Positions 9,731 through 21,204 of a stretch of 64,000 nucleotides of DNA are shown one piece after another (position 1 is the stretch's first letter; every line of letters starts with the position of its first letter). A program made the translations under genes and the position numbers. A model generated the notes under the pieces. That model searched no databases. It was not told where the DNA came from and saw nothing but the letters and a program-made list of their open reading frames with translations. Source of the stretch: Sepiola atlantica (lineage: Eukaryota; Mollusca; Cephalopoda; Sepiida; Sepiolidae); assembly GCA_963556195.1 (NCBI GenBank), contig OY744522.1, forward strand, positions 33,331,324 through 33,395,323, given 5' to 3'.

Positions 9731-12364
9731 CGGCCCTCTCCTTAGGTCTAATAACTACCATAGTGTGGTGACAAATTGATGACTAATGCTCTCCAGTAGT
9801 GAGGAAGGTTTTTATAACAATTGAACGCCCTCTCCTTGGGTCTAATAACTACCATAGTGTGGTGACAAATTGATGACTAATGCTCTCCAGTAGTGAGGAA
9901 GGTTTTTATAACAATTGAACGCCCTCTCCTTGGGTCTAATAACTACCATAGTGTGGTGACAAATTGATGACTAATGCTCTCCAGTAGTGAGGAAGGTTTT
10001 TATAACAATTGAACGCCCTCTCCTTGGGTCTAATAGCTACAATAGTGTGGTGACAAATTGATGACTAATGCTCTCCAGTAGTGAGGAAGGTTTTTATAAC
10101 AATTGAACGCCCTCTCCTTGGGTCTAATAACTACCATAGTGTGGTGACAAATTGATGACTAATGCTCTCCAGTAGTGAGGAAGGTTTTTATAACAATTGA
10201 ACGCCCTCTCCTTGGGTCTAATAACTACCATAGTGTGGTGACAAATTGATGACTAATGCTCTCCAGTAGTGAGGAAGGTTTTTATAACAATTGAACGCCC
10301 TCTCCTTGGGTCTAATAACTACCATAGTGTGGTGACAAATTGATGACTAATGCTCTCCAGTAGTGAGGAAGGTTTTTATAACAATTGAACGCCCTCTCCT
10401 TGGGTCTAATAGCTACAATAGTGTGGTGACAAATTGATTACTAATGCTCTCCAGTAGTGAGGAAGGTTTTTATAACAATTGAACGCCCTCTCCTTGGGTC
10501 TAATAGCTACAATAGTGTGGTGACAAATTGATGACTAATGCTCTCCAGTAGTGAGGAAGGTTTTTATAACAATTGAACGCCCTCTCCTTGGGTCTAATAA
10601 CTACAATAGTGTGGTGACAAATTGATGACTAATGCTCTCCAGTAGTGAGGAAGGTTTTTATAACAATTGAACGCCCTCTCCTTGGGTCTAATAGCTACAA
10701 TAGTGTGGTGACAAATTGATGACTAATGCTCTCCAGTAGTGAGGAAGGTTTTTATAACAATTGAACGCCCTCTCCTTGGGTCTAATAACTACCATAGTGT
10801 GGTGACAAATTGATGACTAATGCTCTCCAGTAGTGAGGAAGGTTTTTATAACAATTGAACGCCCTCTCCTTGGGTCTAATAACTACAATAGTGTGGTGAC
10901 AAATTGATGACTAATGCTCTCCAGTAGTGAGGAAGGTTTTTATAACAATTGAACGCCCTCTCCTTGGGTCTAATAACTACCATAGTGTGGTGACAAATTG
11001 ATGACTAATGCTCTCCAGTAGTGAGGAAGGTTTTTATAACAATTGAACGCCCTCTCCTTGGGTCTAATAACTACAATAGTGTGGTGACAAATTGATGACT
11101 AATGCTCTCCAGTAGTGAGGAAGGTTTTTATAACAATTGAACGCCCTCTCCTTGGGTCTAATAACTACCATAGTGTGGTGACAAATTGATGACTAATGCT
11201 CTCCAGTAGTGAGGAAGGTTTTTATAACAATTGAACGCCCTCTCCTTGGGTCTAATAACTACCATAGTGTGGTGACAAATTGATGACTAATGCTCTCCAG
11301 TAGTGAGGAAGGTTTTTATAACAATTGAACGCCCTCTCCTTGGGTCTAATAACTACCATAGTGTGGTGACAAATTGATGACTAATGCTCTCCAGTAGTGA
11401 GGAAGGTTTTTATAACAATTGAACGCCCTCTCCTTGGGTCTAATAACTACCATAGTGTGGTGACAAATTGATGACTAATGCTCTCCAGTAGTGAGGAAGG
11501 TTTTTATCACAATTGAACGCCCTCTCCTTGGGTCTAATAACTACCATAGTGTGGTGACAAATTGATGACTAATGCTCTCCAGTAGTGAGGAAGGTTTTTA
11601 TAACAATTGAACGCCCTCTCCTTGGGTCTAATAACTACAATAGTGTGGTGACAAATTGATGACTAATGCTCTCCAGTAGTGAGGAAGGTTTTTATAACAA
11701 TTGAACGCCCTCTCCTTGGGTCTAATAGCTACAATAGTGTGGTGACAAATTGATGACTAATGCTCTCCAGTAGTGAGGAAGGTTTTTATAACAATTGAAC
11801 GCCCTCTCCTTGGGTCTAATAACTACCATAGTGTGGTGACAAATTGATGACTAATGCTCTCCAGTAGTGAGGAAGGTTTTTATAACAATTGAACGCCCTC
11901 TCCTTGGGTCTAATAACTACCATAGTGTGGTGACAAATTGATGACTAATGCTCTCCAGTAGTGAGGAAGGTTTTTATAACAATTGAACGCCCTCTCCTTG
12001 GGTCTAATAACTACCATAGTGTGGTGACAAATTGATGACTAACGCTCTCCAGTAGTGAGGAAGGTTTTTATAACAATTGAACGCCCTCTCCTTGGGTCTA
12101 ATAACTACCATAGTGTGGTGACAAATTGATGACTAATGCTCTCCAGTAGTGAGGAAGGTTTTTATAACAATTGAACGCCCTCTCCTTGGGTCTAATAACT
12201 ACCATAGTGTGGTGACAAATTGATGACTAATGCTCTCCAGTAGTGAGGAAGGTTTTTATAACAATTGAACGCCCTCTCGTTGGGTCTAATAACTACCATA
12301 GTGTGGTGACAAATTGATGACTAATGCTCTCCAGTAGTGAGGAAGGTTTTTATAACAATTGAAC
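9731..12364. repeat. 94-bp tandem array, 28 units
   Basis: The unit runs GAACGCCCTC...AACAATT with an exact 94-bp period from 9823 to 12361, plus one diverged unit at the start. Units are almost identical apart from a diagnostic window (AACTACCATAG, AGCTACAATAG or AACTACAATAG). Read on the minus strand each unit contains TTGTTATAAAAACC, a TATA-like box about 60 bp before GTAGTTATTAGACC. The same GTAGTTATTAGACC occurs beside the BEL-like relic at 7115, which ties the array to that element. Confidence 0.95.
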
Positions 12365-12486
12365 ACCCTCCCCTACTGGTATAAATTCTCTACGATAACT
12401 GTCCTTCTGTCTTAAATGTTGGAAGAACATCCTCAGTCGCGAGCAGCTACACTCTGGTAAGTCAGCCGCTCTTCCTATTTTCTACA
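12365..12486. other. Terminal segment of the nested element
   Basis: Unique sequence between the last 94-bp unit and the resumption of palindrome B. It includes GGTATAAATT at about 12379 and a donor-like CTGGTAAGT near 12455. On the model above it would be the outer LTR end. Confidence 0.3.
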
Positions 12487-13391
12487 AACATTAAACAAAC
12501 CTATTATAATCCTCATTTGTTAGGTTTTCTAAGGAAGAGGGGGGATATATTACTTTTTTTTTATATTAAATATGCGCGTTCTCTTTTATTTACAAAACTT
12601 TTTAATAAACAAACGAAACATTGAAGGTTTCATTAGGTTCTAATAAATATATACATTTTTTTTCTTTTAGAACATGTTAATATTTATATTTATATTTTTT
12701 TCGGCGGGTGGTATATGAAATATTTATTTTTTTAGTGTAAGATGCGTTTTTTCTTTTATTTGCAAAACTTTTTAATAAACAAACAAAACATTGCAGACAT
12801 GCCTAGCTACCGAAATTCTTTTTCTTTTTTGTAATTAAAATTGTATTATTTTATAAATTTATAAGGTCGGTTTTTAATGTAGAGAAAATCCAGTTCCCCA
12901 AAAATGGCGCACTCTGGATTGGAACAAAAATTTAAATTGCTTCAGTCTGGAAGGATTTAACACAAGATTATTCGTTTTCAATACATTTATTTTGTTCCTA
13001 CATCTTAAATTGAATAACAAAAAGTGAATTCAAGACGCTAAAAGTTAAAATATATATCGTATCATCGTAGAAAATGAAGTCATTTTAAAATGAGAATTTC
13101 GGACACTAGGCATGTCTGCGATGTTTCGTGTGTTTATTAAAAAGTTTTGTACCGCCCCCCCCCCCCCAATTAATATTAACATGTTTTAAAAGAAAAAATG
13201 TATATATTTATTAGAATTATAATAATTTAAATATGAATCGTATGAAATCATTTTAAAGCAAAAATTTTTGACGGTTCAATGTTTCGTTTGTTCATTAAAA
13301 AGTTTTGTCAATAAAAGAAAAAATGTACCTACATTAAAAAAAAAAAAATTTTATATAAAAAATAAAGGTATATTTACAGATCTTAACTTTG

Positions 13392-13462
13392 ATCCTTACT
13401 CTAACACTAACCCTAAACCCCATTCTGACCCTAACCCTAACGACAGGGTCAAAGTTAGAGTG
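13392..13462. repeat. Telomere-like CCCTAA/ACCCTA motifs with a short inverted partner
   Basis: CTAACACTAACCCTAAACCCC and GACCCTAACCCTAACGACAGGGTCAAAGTTAGAG contain degenerate CCCTAA units and a small stem (TGACCCTAACC / GACAGGGTCA). It lies in the right arm of palindrome B. It is too short to be a telomere tract; an interstitial trace or chance is likely. Confidence 0.4.
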
Positions 13463-13752
13463 GGTCCTAATCTGAAAAGCCAAACAAATCAGGAGTATTA
13501 TAGGTTTGTTTAATGTTTACAGATGCCGTGTGTGTGTGCAAAGGTCAACCGGAAGAATCTGGTGAAGACCCAAATGCGTTCCTCTCGTCTTGCCATTTTT
13601 CTGGGGTCCTTAAACCTTAATTGATCCAATAATTTAACTACAAGTTTGTTTAATTAATATTTAGTAACGCTACGATTTTTGCATAGACCATTTCTTTTCC
13701 AATTTCCGGTTCTTCCTATCTGCATAATTTTTGTGTATTTTAAGTGCTTTTA

Positions 13753-14028
13753 TTTCAATCTAAGATTTTGTGCAAATTGTCTATCATGGCGGCAATGGCT
13801 TTGGTGGAAATCACCAAAGTTTGATTGATGAGTTTTTTCACTATTTTCTCCTTTCAATGAGGTAGAAAAGAAAATTTTATTGCATTTGGAACAGCTATTT
13901 GTTGTATATTTGGTGTTTTGTTTTTTTTCAGCACAAATGACCAAAAAACCCATCAACTAAACTTTGTTGATGTCTGCCAAAGCCGGTGCCGCCATGATAG
14001 ACTATTTGAACGAAATCTTAGATTGAAA
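13753..14028. mobile_element. MITE, about 276 bp, TA-flanked
   Basis: Terminal inverted repeats TTTCAATCTAAGATTT (13753-13768) and AAATCTTAGATTGAAA (14013-14028) are each flanked by TA. The inverted match continues inward for about 90 bp per arm, through GTCTATCATGGCGGCA and CTTTGGTGGAAATCACCAAAGTTT-like sequence, with some mismatches. No ORF. A TA duplication and long subterminal inverted repeats fit a Tc1/mariner-mobilised non-autonomous element; the class is inferred. Confidence 0.8.
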
Positions 14029-14030
14029 TA

Positions 14031-14850
14031 AATAACGTTTATTGCTTTTGTTAACAGTTATTTGTTGAATATTTGTTTTTTTCACCCCTTTTTCATTGTT
14101 AACTATAATACACATTTACCCAAATAATTACTTACTTTTTCGTCATTTGAAAACGTATTATTGCCAAAAGATTATTTTATCATAAAGAAATTAGGAAAGA
14201 TTTTTTGTTTATTCATTGTATAAAGAGATGCAGGTGGTGTCTGAGGGGCGCTTCGTCGTCTTCATTTTCAGAATCTATATTTCTTCTTGGAGCTGGATAA
14301 TTTGATGACGCTGGCAATTAGGTAAAGGCAGATATAATTTGGCTGCTTGGATAAAAAATATTTGTAAAGCAAAGTGTTTTTATGCTAACTGAGATTTATA
14401 GAAGCTAATCAAAGCAGAGACTATAAGACCCACGTCTATAACGTTTTTGTAACAAGACGGTCGCCAAACGAAAAGAAAACAAAACCCTTTTATAAACAAC
14501 GATGGATATTTATTTGAGTGACCTACACTTTAAAGAAAGATCACCTCTTAACACTTTTAATACCGAAAAGATTATCGAAATACAATAATTAATCTATTTT
14601 TGGTGAATTTATGAAAAATTACATTTTTCACCTAATTCAGAGCCAGTGCGTGTTTTTGATCATACCTACGACTGTAATATTTTGGCGCTCCTGGATTAAC
14701 CGTAACCGATCTGAGGGTGATAACACTAAATCCCTTACACGCCGCTATTCCGAATTCGTAGACGCTGAAACTTTAGCATGAGATAAAATAACTTTTTTAT
14801 CGCTGCAAAAAAGTGTTAGTCTCTAACACAAGAAAGAAAATGCAAGAGTA
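14031..14850. other. No gene or repeat recognised
   Basis: Mixed AT-rich sequence. No ORF longer than a few dozen codons resembles a protein and no repeat partner was seen elsewhere in the window. The minus-strand ORF at 14797-15066 belongs to the SINE that follows. Confidence 0.5.
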
Positions 14851-15220
14851 TTGATTTACTCCTCTCCAGGAGTTAGGCACAAGGCCAGTTTTTATCTTAC
14901 TCCCACAAGTAAGATGTGACCCAAGGTCGGGTCGGGAAAGTGGGGCTTGAAAAATCAGCGCCCGAGAGGTGAGCACTCTGGCCATTAAAAATTGCCTGAG
15001 CAGCCCCGTCGGCATTCTCCGGTAGGGGCGCCTCAGGCAGTAAGCAATAAACTTACTCCTCCCCAAAGAGGGGAGGCAAAGCCTGGGAGGGTGGACCTCT
15101 TAGAACTGCACAGGACAGACCCATAGACCGGCGTAAATCAAGCCAAGACAATACCAGTCTATGGGGTGCAGTATCCATCGGAACAGATACTACACTTTGA
15201 TCTTAGCCAAAAGGCCAAAG
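14851..15220 (-). mobile_element. U2-snRNA-headed SINE, copy 1 (long form)
   Basis: On the minus strand the element begins CTTTGGCCTTTTGGCTAAGA at 15220 and continues AAAGTGTAGTATCTGTTCC. This matches U2 snRNA from about nucleotide 8 to 45. The body (GGATACTGCACCCCATAGACTGG onward) is unrelated to U2 and shared by all copies. The 3' end is ...GGAGAGGAGTAAATCAA at 14851 with no poly(A). This copy carries an extra block of about 33 bp near 14950-14990 (AAATCAGCGCCCGAGAGGTG) that also occurs in the 60.5 kb copy, defining a long subfamily. A target duplication is not clear. Confidence 0.85.
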
Positions 15221-16976
15221 TTTCCATTTTTAAATGCCACAAGGATAACTTTTAAGCGCTTTTATTTACATGTCACAAAAAACATCTCATAATTGTTATA
15301 AAGTAGGTACGTGCATAATCAATGGCCGATTCCCAAAAATGTAAGAACATTTTGACCCCCCCCCCCCCTTTATTTAAAAATTCACTAAAATTCAAGAAAT
15401 CAACCAATTATAATGAAATTTTCAATATTTATTAATCAGCAGTCAAGGAATATAATGAAAGCATTTATTTTTTTTAAATCTTAGTGAAAATGTATTATTT
15501 TTTAAAAACAAAATACACCTTTACTAAAGTTATATTTTTAATAAAAAAATGCATTAATTTTTGTTAGTTTTTTATGAAAATAAAGCATTGTAGATGATAA
15601 CAATTAAAAAAAATATATATATTTTTTATATATTACGAAAAAGGCCGCTGAATACCGTGTTAACTAAATCACTATAACTCGAAGAAAAATTAATTTTTTG
15701 AATTAGCGATATTATTATTGAATAAAGCATTGTTTAATCAATATTTTCAAATGATATAATTGCAAAAAATATTTTGTGATTTAATGATTAGAGTTTCTGG
15801 GAAAATAAAAAATGCGACATAATTATATTTCCCTTTCATACATAAATGTGGCATCATCAGCGCAAGAAATTTTTTTTATAATCTTGAAAATAAACCAAAA
15901 ATTGACAAATTTGAGACCCAGGAACATAACGAAAAAAATAATTTAAAAAATTAAATAATTTCTACTAACGATTCACTTGAATTGGTATGGTGTAATAAAC
16001 AGATGGGATTAACCTTCCACACGGTTCACTTTTACACCGCTCTCAAAATTTTATTTTTAGAGATTCAACAATTTCGTAAATTTCACAATTCATCGTTAAT
16101 TATTTGGAAAAATTTGTATTTGTTTTGTCTTTTTTTCATTAATAAATATTAAAAAAGTTAAAAACAATTATTTATTAATAAATAAATAGAATTCAGACAT
16201 AACGTTTTCTTTCAAAATTGAATTCTATTTATTAATAAATAATTGTTTTAACATTTTCTTTCAATGAATAAATTGTCAGTGTAGTCATAGACTTTAATCT
16301 ACTTTTTCACACTTAAAATAAAAAAAATACACTTTATTTTAAAAAGAATCAAGGTAATTTATCGTTATGACACATTAAGAATAAATCGAATGACTAAAGT
16401 TTTTAATCATCATGTAAAAAAAATTGATAAAATTGACGCAGTTCGTAACATAAAAATAATTTTTAACATTTAAAAAAGTTTTATTTCAAATTCTAAGGAA
16501 AAACATTGGTAAACAGACGTCATCAATAATTTCCGAGTATTACTAAATCAAAAACTAATACCAAGTTAAATATGAACCTTTTTAGTTAAAAATAAAATAA
16601 ATAAGATCTTAATTGCGTACATTCACAAACATTTTAATTAAATAAGCATTTCCTTTTTTATTACAACAAAATAAGGGTACTTAAATTTGTTTTTAACCTT
16701 AAAAAGAATAAAGAAATTAATGGTTAATAATTTTTCAACTTCTATAAACTATTACAAAACCATTTTTATATATAAAGTTAAAAATGATGAATTATTACAG
16801 AATATATGGAAGACAAAAAATGTCATAATATTTATGTTTATAAGTTTTAACTTTATATATAAAAATGGTTTTGCAATAGTTTATAGAAGTTGGAAAAATA
16901 TTATCCATTAATTTCTTTATTCTTTTTAAGGTTATAAAGAAATTTAATTAATATAAGTACCCTTATTTTGTTGTAA

Positions 16977-18471
16977 TGTGACAAAGCATCCGGGGCCCCA
17001 TAGGGATCGGGTACCCTGGTGACGTGCTAGTATGCATCTTGGTGGTGTTGTTATGCCGACTGAGGGCCCTGTGTCAAGACGAAGTGGAGATATAAAACTA
17101 GTATATATTTAACGTAGAAACGAACTTATTCGAACGACAGAACAAGACACCAACTCGTCTCACGGAATCGTGTAAGATAGTCAAAATCAGTTACCACCAG
17201 AGGCGAGGAAACAGTTACCAGATTGGAGGTAGAGATTAGAGAATTCCATATCGCAAATTTAATTCTGAAATATCAATAAAGCGATATTATTGTTTGGGGT
17301 GAATGGCGCGTTTTAGAATCACGACTAGTGACGGTTGTTTTGAAGACGCTACGACGTGGGAGAGCCCACTTGACGGAGAATTATTTGGGCCTGTCATCGT
17401 TAATTACAAGCCGGGCACAGAACACCTCCAGCTGTGTGACAGAATGAGAAAGCGTTTTTTTTTGGCAATAACGATGGACTAAAAAGAAAATCCCATTTAG
17501 AAAAAAAAAGAGTGAGGCGCCCGTCCCCACCCTCCTTGAGAGACGAAGACACGCAGGAAGTAAGACAATAGACATCTTCAATAAAAGAATGTGTTTTATT
17601 CACGCACGAGCCAGAGAGAGTCGGACTGACGTCCAGGAGAGTTGATGCCCAGGCGTGCGCCGAAGTGGACGAAATTCTAGCCACCGCCTTCACCTGTTGA
17701 TCTGTGACTTAAACAACTACTTGTGTAAAGAATTCACAAACACAGAGAATTAGCGAAATAACTTAGAGAAAACACAACCTTTGCTAAAGACATTTACGAG
17801 TATTGATTTACTCCTCTCCAGGAGTTAGGCACAAGGCCAGTTTTTATCTTACTCCCACAAGTAAGATGTGACCCAAGGTCGGGTCGGGAAAGTGGGGTTT
17901 AAAAATTGCCTGGGCAGCCCCGTCGGCACTACCCGGTAGGGGTGCCTCAGGCAGTAAGCATTAAACTTACTCCTCCCCAAAGAGGGGAGGCGAAGCCTGG
18001 GAGGGTGGACCTCCTAGAACTGCACAGGACAGACCCATAGACCGGCGTAAATCAAGCCCCGAAGGCCAAGACAATACCAGTCTATGGGGTGCAGTATCCA
18101 TCGGAACAGATACTACACTTTGATCTTAACGAGTACGGTAGACATTAATCTAATGTAAAATCAATTGTTTTATTTTATTAATAATTACTCTTCTATACAA
18201 AAAACCCCGACAGAGTTGTTGAACATTGTTCTTTTCCTTTTGTTCTGCTTTGAATGATTTTTCGCCTCGACAGAGCCAACCGGTTACTGTTCGCCCAGTG
18301 ATCGCTCGCTGATATAAACAGTTTCAACGTTGGAGTGTGTTTGTAGCTGGACGAGATAACTAGATCGTCGACGTCATCATCATCATCGTCGCCATCCCGG
18401 CCTAGAGGAATTTGGATTTATATTTTTTTTTATTGCCACGACGATCTGATCGGCGCGGAGTGGGGTTCACA
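16977..18471 (+). mobile_element. Solo LTR (family 1, copy 2), target duplication GTAA
   Basis: It begins TGTGACAAAGCATCC and ends GGGGTTCACA. It is bounded by GTAA at 16973-16976 and 18472-18475, inside arm 2 of palindrome C, whose other arm supplies the empty site. Without the SINE it carries, it is about 1.16 kb, the same as copy 1 up to that copy's first end. No internal region remains, so it is a recombined solo LTR. Shared blocks with copies 1 and 3 include GATCGGGTA(C/T)CCT, GAAGTGGAGATAT and TAAAATCAATT. Confidence 0.85.
17803..18128 (-). mobile_element. U2-headed SINE, copy 2, nested in the LTR
   Basis: Minus-strand orientation, 326 bp, short subfamily. The 5' end is truncated to TAAGATCAAAGTGTAGTATC, missing GGCCTTTTGGC. 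It is flanked by ACGAGTA at 17796-17802 and 18129-18135. LTR copy 1 gives the uninterrupted site (CATTTATGAGTACAGTAGAC at about 2358), which proves insertion into an existing LTR. Confidence 0.9.
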
Positions 18472-19711
18472 GTAATAAAAAAGGAAATGCTTATTTAATT
18501 AAAATATTTGTGAATGCACGCAATGAAGATTTTATTTATTTTGAACTAAAAAGATTCATATTTAACTTGGTATTAGTTTTTAATTCAGTAATACTCTGAA
18601 ATTATTGATGACGTCTGTTTACCAATGTTTTTCCTTAGAATTTGAAATAAAACTTTTTTAAATGTTAAAAATTATATTTATGTTACGAACTGCGTCAATT
18701 TTATCAATTTTTTTTACATGATGATTAAAAACTTTAGTTATTCGATTTATTCTTAATGTGTCGTAACGATAAATTACATTAATTCTTTTAAAAATGAAGT
18801 ATATTTTTTTCATTTTAATTGTGAAAAAGTAGATTAAAGTCAATGACTACACTGACAATTTATTCATTGAAAAAAAAAGTTAAAACAATTATTTATTAAT
18901 AAATAAATAATTCAATTTTGAAAGAAAATGTCATGTTTGATATCTCTTTATTAATAAATAATTGTTTTTAACTTTTTAAATATTTATTAATAAAAAAATT
19001 ACAAAACAAATACAAACTTTCCAAATAATTGACGATGAATTGTGAAATTAACGAGATTGTTGAATTTCTAAAAATAAAATTTTGAGAGGAGGTAGTGTGA
19101 GTGAGTGGTGGGAGGTCTAATCGCACCTGTTTATTACAGAACGTGGCTTCCATAGCGCTCTAAGTCAATTATTAGTAGAAAGTATCCAATTTTTTTAATT
19201 CTTTTTTTTCGTTATGTTCCTGGGTCTCAAATTTTTCAATTTTTGGTTTATTTTCAAGATTATAAAAAAAATTTCTGGGGCTGATGATGACACGTTCATG
19301 TATGAAAGGGAAATATAATTATGTCGCATTTTTTATTTTTCCAAAAACTCTAATCATTAAAATCCCATGAAATATTTTTTGCAATTATATTATTTTTTTG
19401 GTGAAAATATTGATTAAACAATGCTTTATTCAATAATAATATCGCTAATTCAAAAAATTTATTTTTCTTCGAGTTATAGTGATTTGATTAACACGGTATT
19501 TAGGGGCCTTTTTTCGTAATATATACGAAATATTAAAAGCAATTTTTTTAATTGTTAACATCTACAATGCTTTATTTTCATAAAAAAATTTTTTAATTAA
19601 TACATTTTTTTTATTAACACATAAAAATGCAACTTTAGTAAAGTTGTATTTTGTTTTAAAAAATAATAGGTTTGTCATTGTCACATTTTTTATTTCTCTT
19701 TCATTTGTCTA

Positions 19712-20444
19712 TATAATTGCTCTATCCTGTATATTGAGCTTTAAACACTTCACGATAGGTTCAAATTTTGAAAGTATACATTCTACTTTTAGTTTCATAC
19801 CTTTATATATATATATACTCTGTATCTTTTCTTTCTTTTCTTTTCTTGCCTACATTCTGTAGGGGTCACTTGGGTTCAGGTTTGAAAAGGGGTGGGTGGG
19901 GGTAGTTCACTAGTGAATGTAGATAGGGGATGAATATCGTCCAAACTAAGCATGCTAGTCTGGTTAAAGACACATTTCGTATCTGGCCCGTAAGAAACTG
20001 AAATCTCAACTGAAAGGTATGGGTGACATTTAACAAAAAAAAAGCTAAGTGTTTAAATTATTTTTACTCTGGAATGTTTTCTAAATTAATCCATGTATTA
20101 ACATGCAACGAGTATCTAGCTAAAATAATCTTTTTTTCCAGGATTTTTGACTGTTCAAAAACTCTGTATCTTTTTCTTTCTTTTCTTTTCTTGCCTACAT
20201 TCTGTAGGGGTCACTTGGGTTCAGGTTTGAAAAGGGGTAGGTGGGGGTAGTTCACTAGCGAATGTAGATAGGGGATGACTATCGTCCAAACTAAGCATGC
20301 TAGTCTGGTTAAAGACACATTTCGTATCTGCCTTAGCAGTGAAGAAACCGAAATGTCGTTCGGGGTTGAAAGAGGGGGAAGAGGGAAACCTATCTGCAAC
20401 TTACTGTTCCTTCCTTAGTATGCAATGTAACTTATTCTATCTTC

Positions 20445-20502
<58 letters not shown>

Positions 20503-20560
20503 TATATTAATTCTTTTTTTTTTTTTTTTTTTCTTTCTTACCTGCGGGGGCTAGGAAATA
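19712..20560 (+). repeat. LINE 5' region with a duplicated segment of about 165 bp
   Basis: ACTCTGTATCTTTTCTTTC through CACATTTCGTATCTG occurs at 19817-19981 and again at 20161-20328, about 344 bp apart and nearly identical (TGCCTACATTCTGTAGGGGT, GCATGCTAGTCTGGTT). An (AT)n run (20447-20499) and a T-run follow. Duplicated 5' UTR monomers are known in some LINE families and can carry promoters; a role here is inference. Confidence 0.75.
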
Positions 20561-21204
20561 CCCGACTAGTACATGGGCGCAGGCTATTTTTACCCCTCTC
20601 GGAGTGTTGGACCCGTAAGACCTCGTAAGGCTATCCATCTAAGAGAAGGAAATCTCTGACAAAAAAACCTTGCTACCAGTTACTTACGCCGTGGCAGTAA
20701 ACTGTTGGGGGAGGATGGCTTCCGGTTTGCAAACCTACAATTGCTTAAGGAGTAGATAGGTACTGCCTATCGCCGGCCCTTGCACTCCTTCTTTGTTTAT
20801 TAGTCAGGCGCAGATGTAACAGCGCTGGGACGCTTCTAAACACTCAGTGCCTAGCCTTGTTTCCTTACTAGGACAATGAACGCCGTTCTCTTTCTCTCTA
20901 TTCGGGCAACTTGGGGAAAGTTTTTTCGTTAGTAAGTCTTACATGACCAGTCTGCGTTTCTCTTGTTCCGACAGGTTGAGGGTACAGGTTAGATAGCTTG
21001 TCTGGCTGCTGTTTCCGACTGACAGGACAGGAGCCCAAACTCTTGGGTAGCGCCAAGAACGGCTGTTCCATCATCAGTTGCATAATACCGTGGGTAGTTG
21101 TATGTGCCATGTCGCGCATGGAAAGGGACCCTGCAATTATCTCCGGTGGGCTTTCCCGAGGCCACAACCCCCATGGACCAGGTCATGACTAATGGACTGG
21201 TTGT

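Larger units (their letters stand above)
7098..12486 (-). mobile_element. Degenerate BEL/Pao-like LTR element with a 94-bp array
   Basis: This is the insertion that opens palindrome B. A short AAACAT repeat occurs at both edges (7092-7097 and about 12487-12493). On the minus strand it reads array (12364-9731), then coiled-coil/gag-like ORFs, an aspartic-protease-like motif and the start of a reverse transcriptase, then stops near 7130. The sequence GTAGTTATTAGACCTAA occurs at both ends of the internal part (about 9742 and 7115, minus strand), each followed shortly by AAGTTTTTAT. This is what two LTR ends would look like after loss of the 3' half of pol. BEL/Pao is favoured from the protein order; the class is inferred. 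Confidence 0.5.
6971..13631. mobile_element. Palindromic (fold-back) element B, split by a 5.4 kb insertion
   Basis: 6971-7097 matches the reverse complement of about 13513-13631 at roughly 80-85 percent (CCCAGAAAAATG, GAACGCATTTG, TTTGCACAC, CATCTGTAAACAT anchors). The right arm continues inward at 13478-13524 and its partner resumes at 12486-12530 (CAAACATTAAACAAACCTAT), not at 7098. The left arm was therefore opened at CTGTAAACAT by the sequence 7098-12486. The inner arms extend through 12557-12820 and 13085-13345, sharing the AAAACTTTTTAATAAACAAAC block. The loop is near 12950. No transposase is visible. Confidence 0.65.

Noticed and set aside
13392..13462. Telomere repeat tract
   Set aside because: Only a few degenerate CCCTAA units; more likely a chance or interstitial trace.
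14797..15066. 89-codon minus-strand ORF and its relative at 43947-44132
   Set aside because: Both lie wholly in U2-SINE copies and are not conserved in frame in the other copies.
15181..15220. A genuine U2 snRNA gene
   Set aside because: Only the first 35-40 nt match U2; the Sm site and later stem-loops are absent, and the same body recurs in other copies.
20998..21192. Short ORFs upstream of the LINE ORF as a candidate ORF1
   Set aside because: Too short, on both strands, with no RNA-binding or zinc-knuckle motif.
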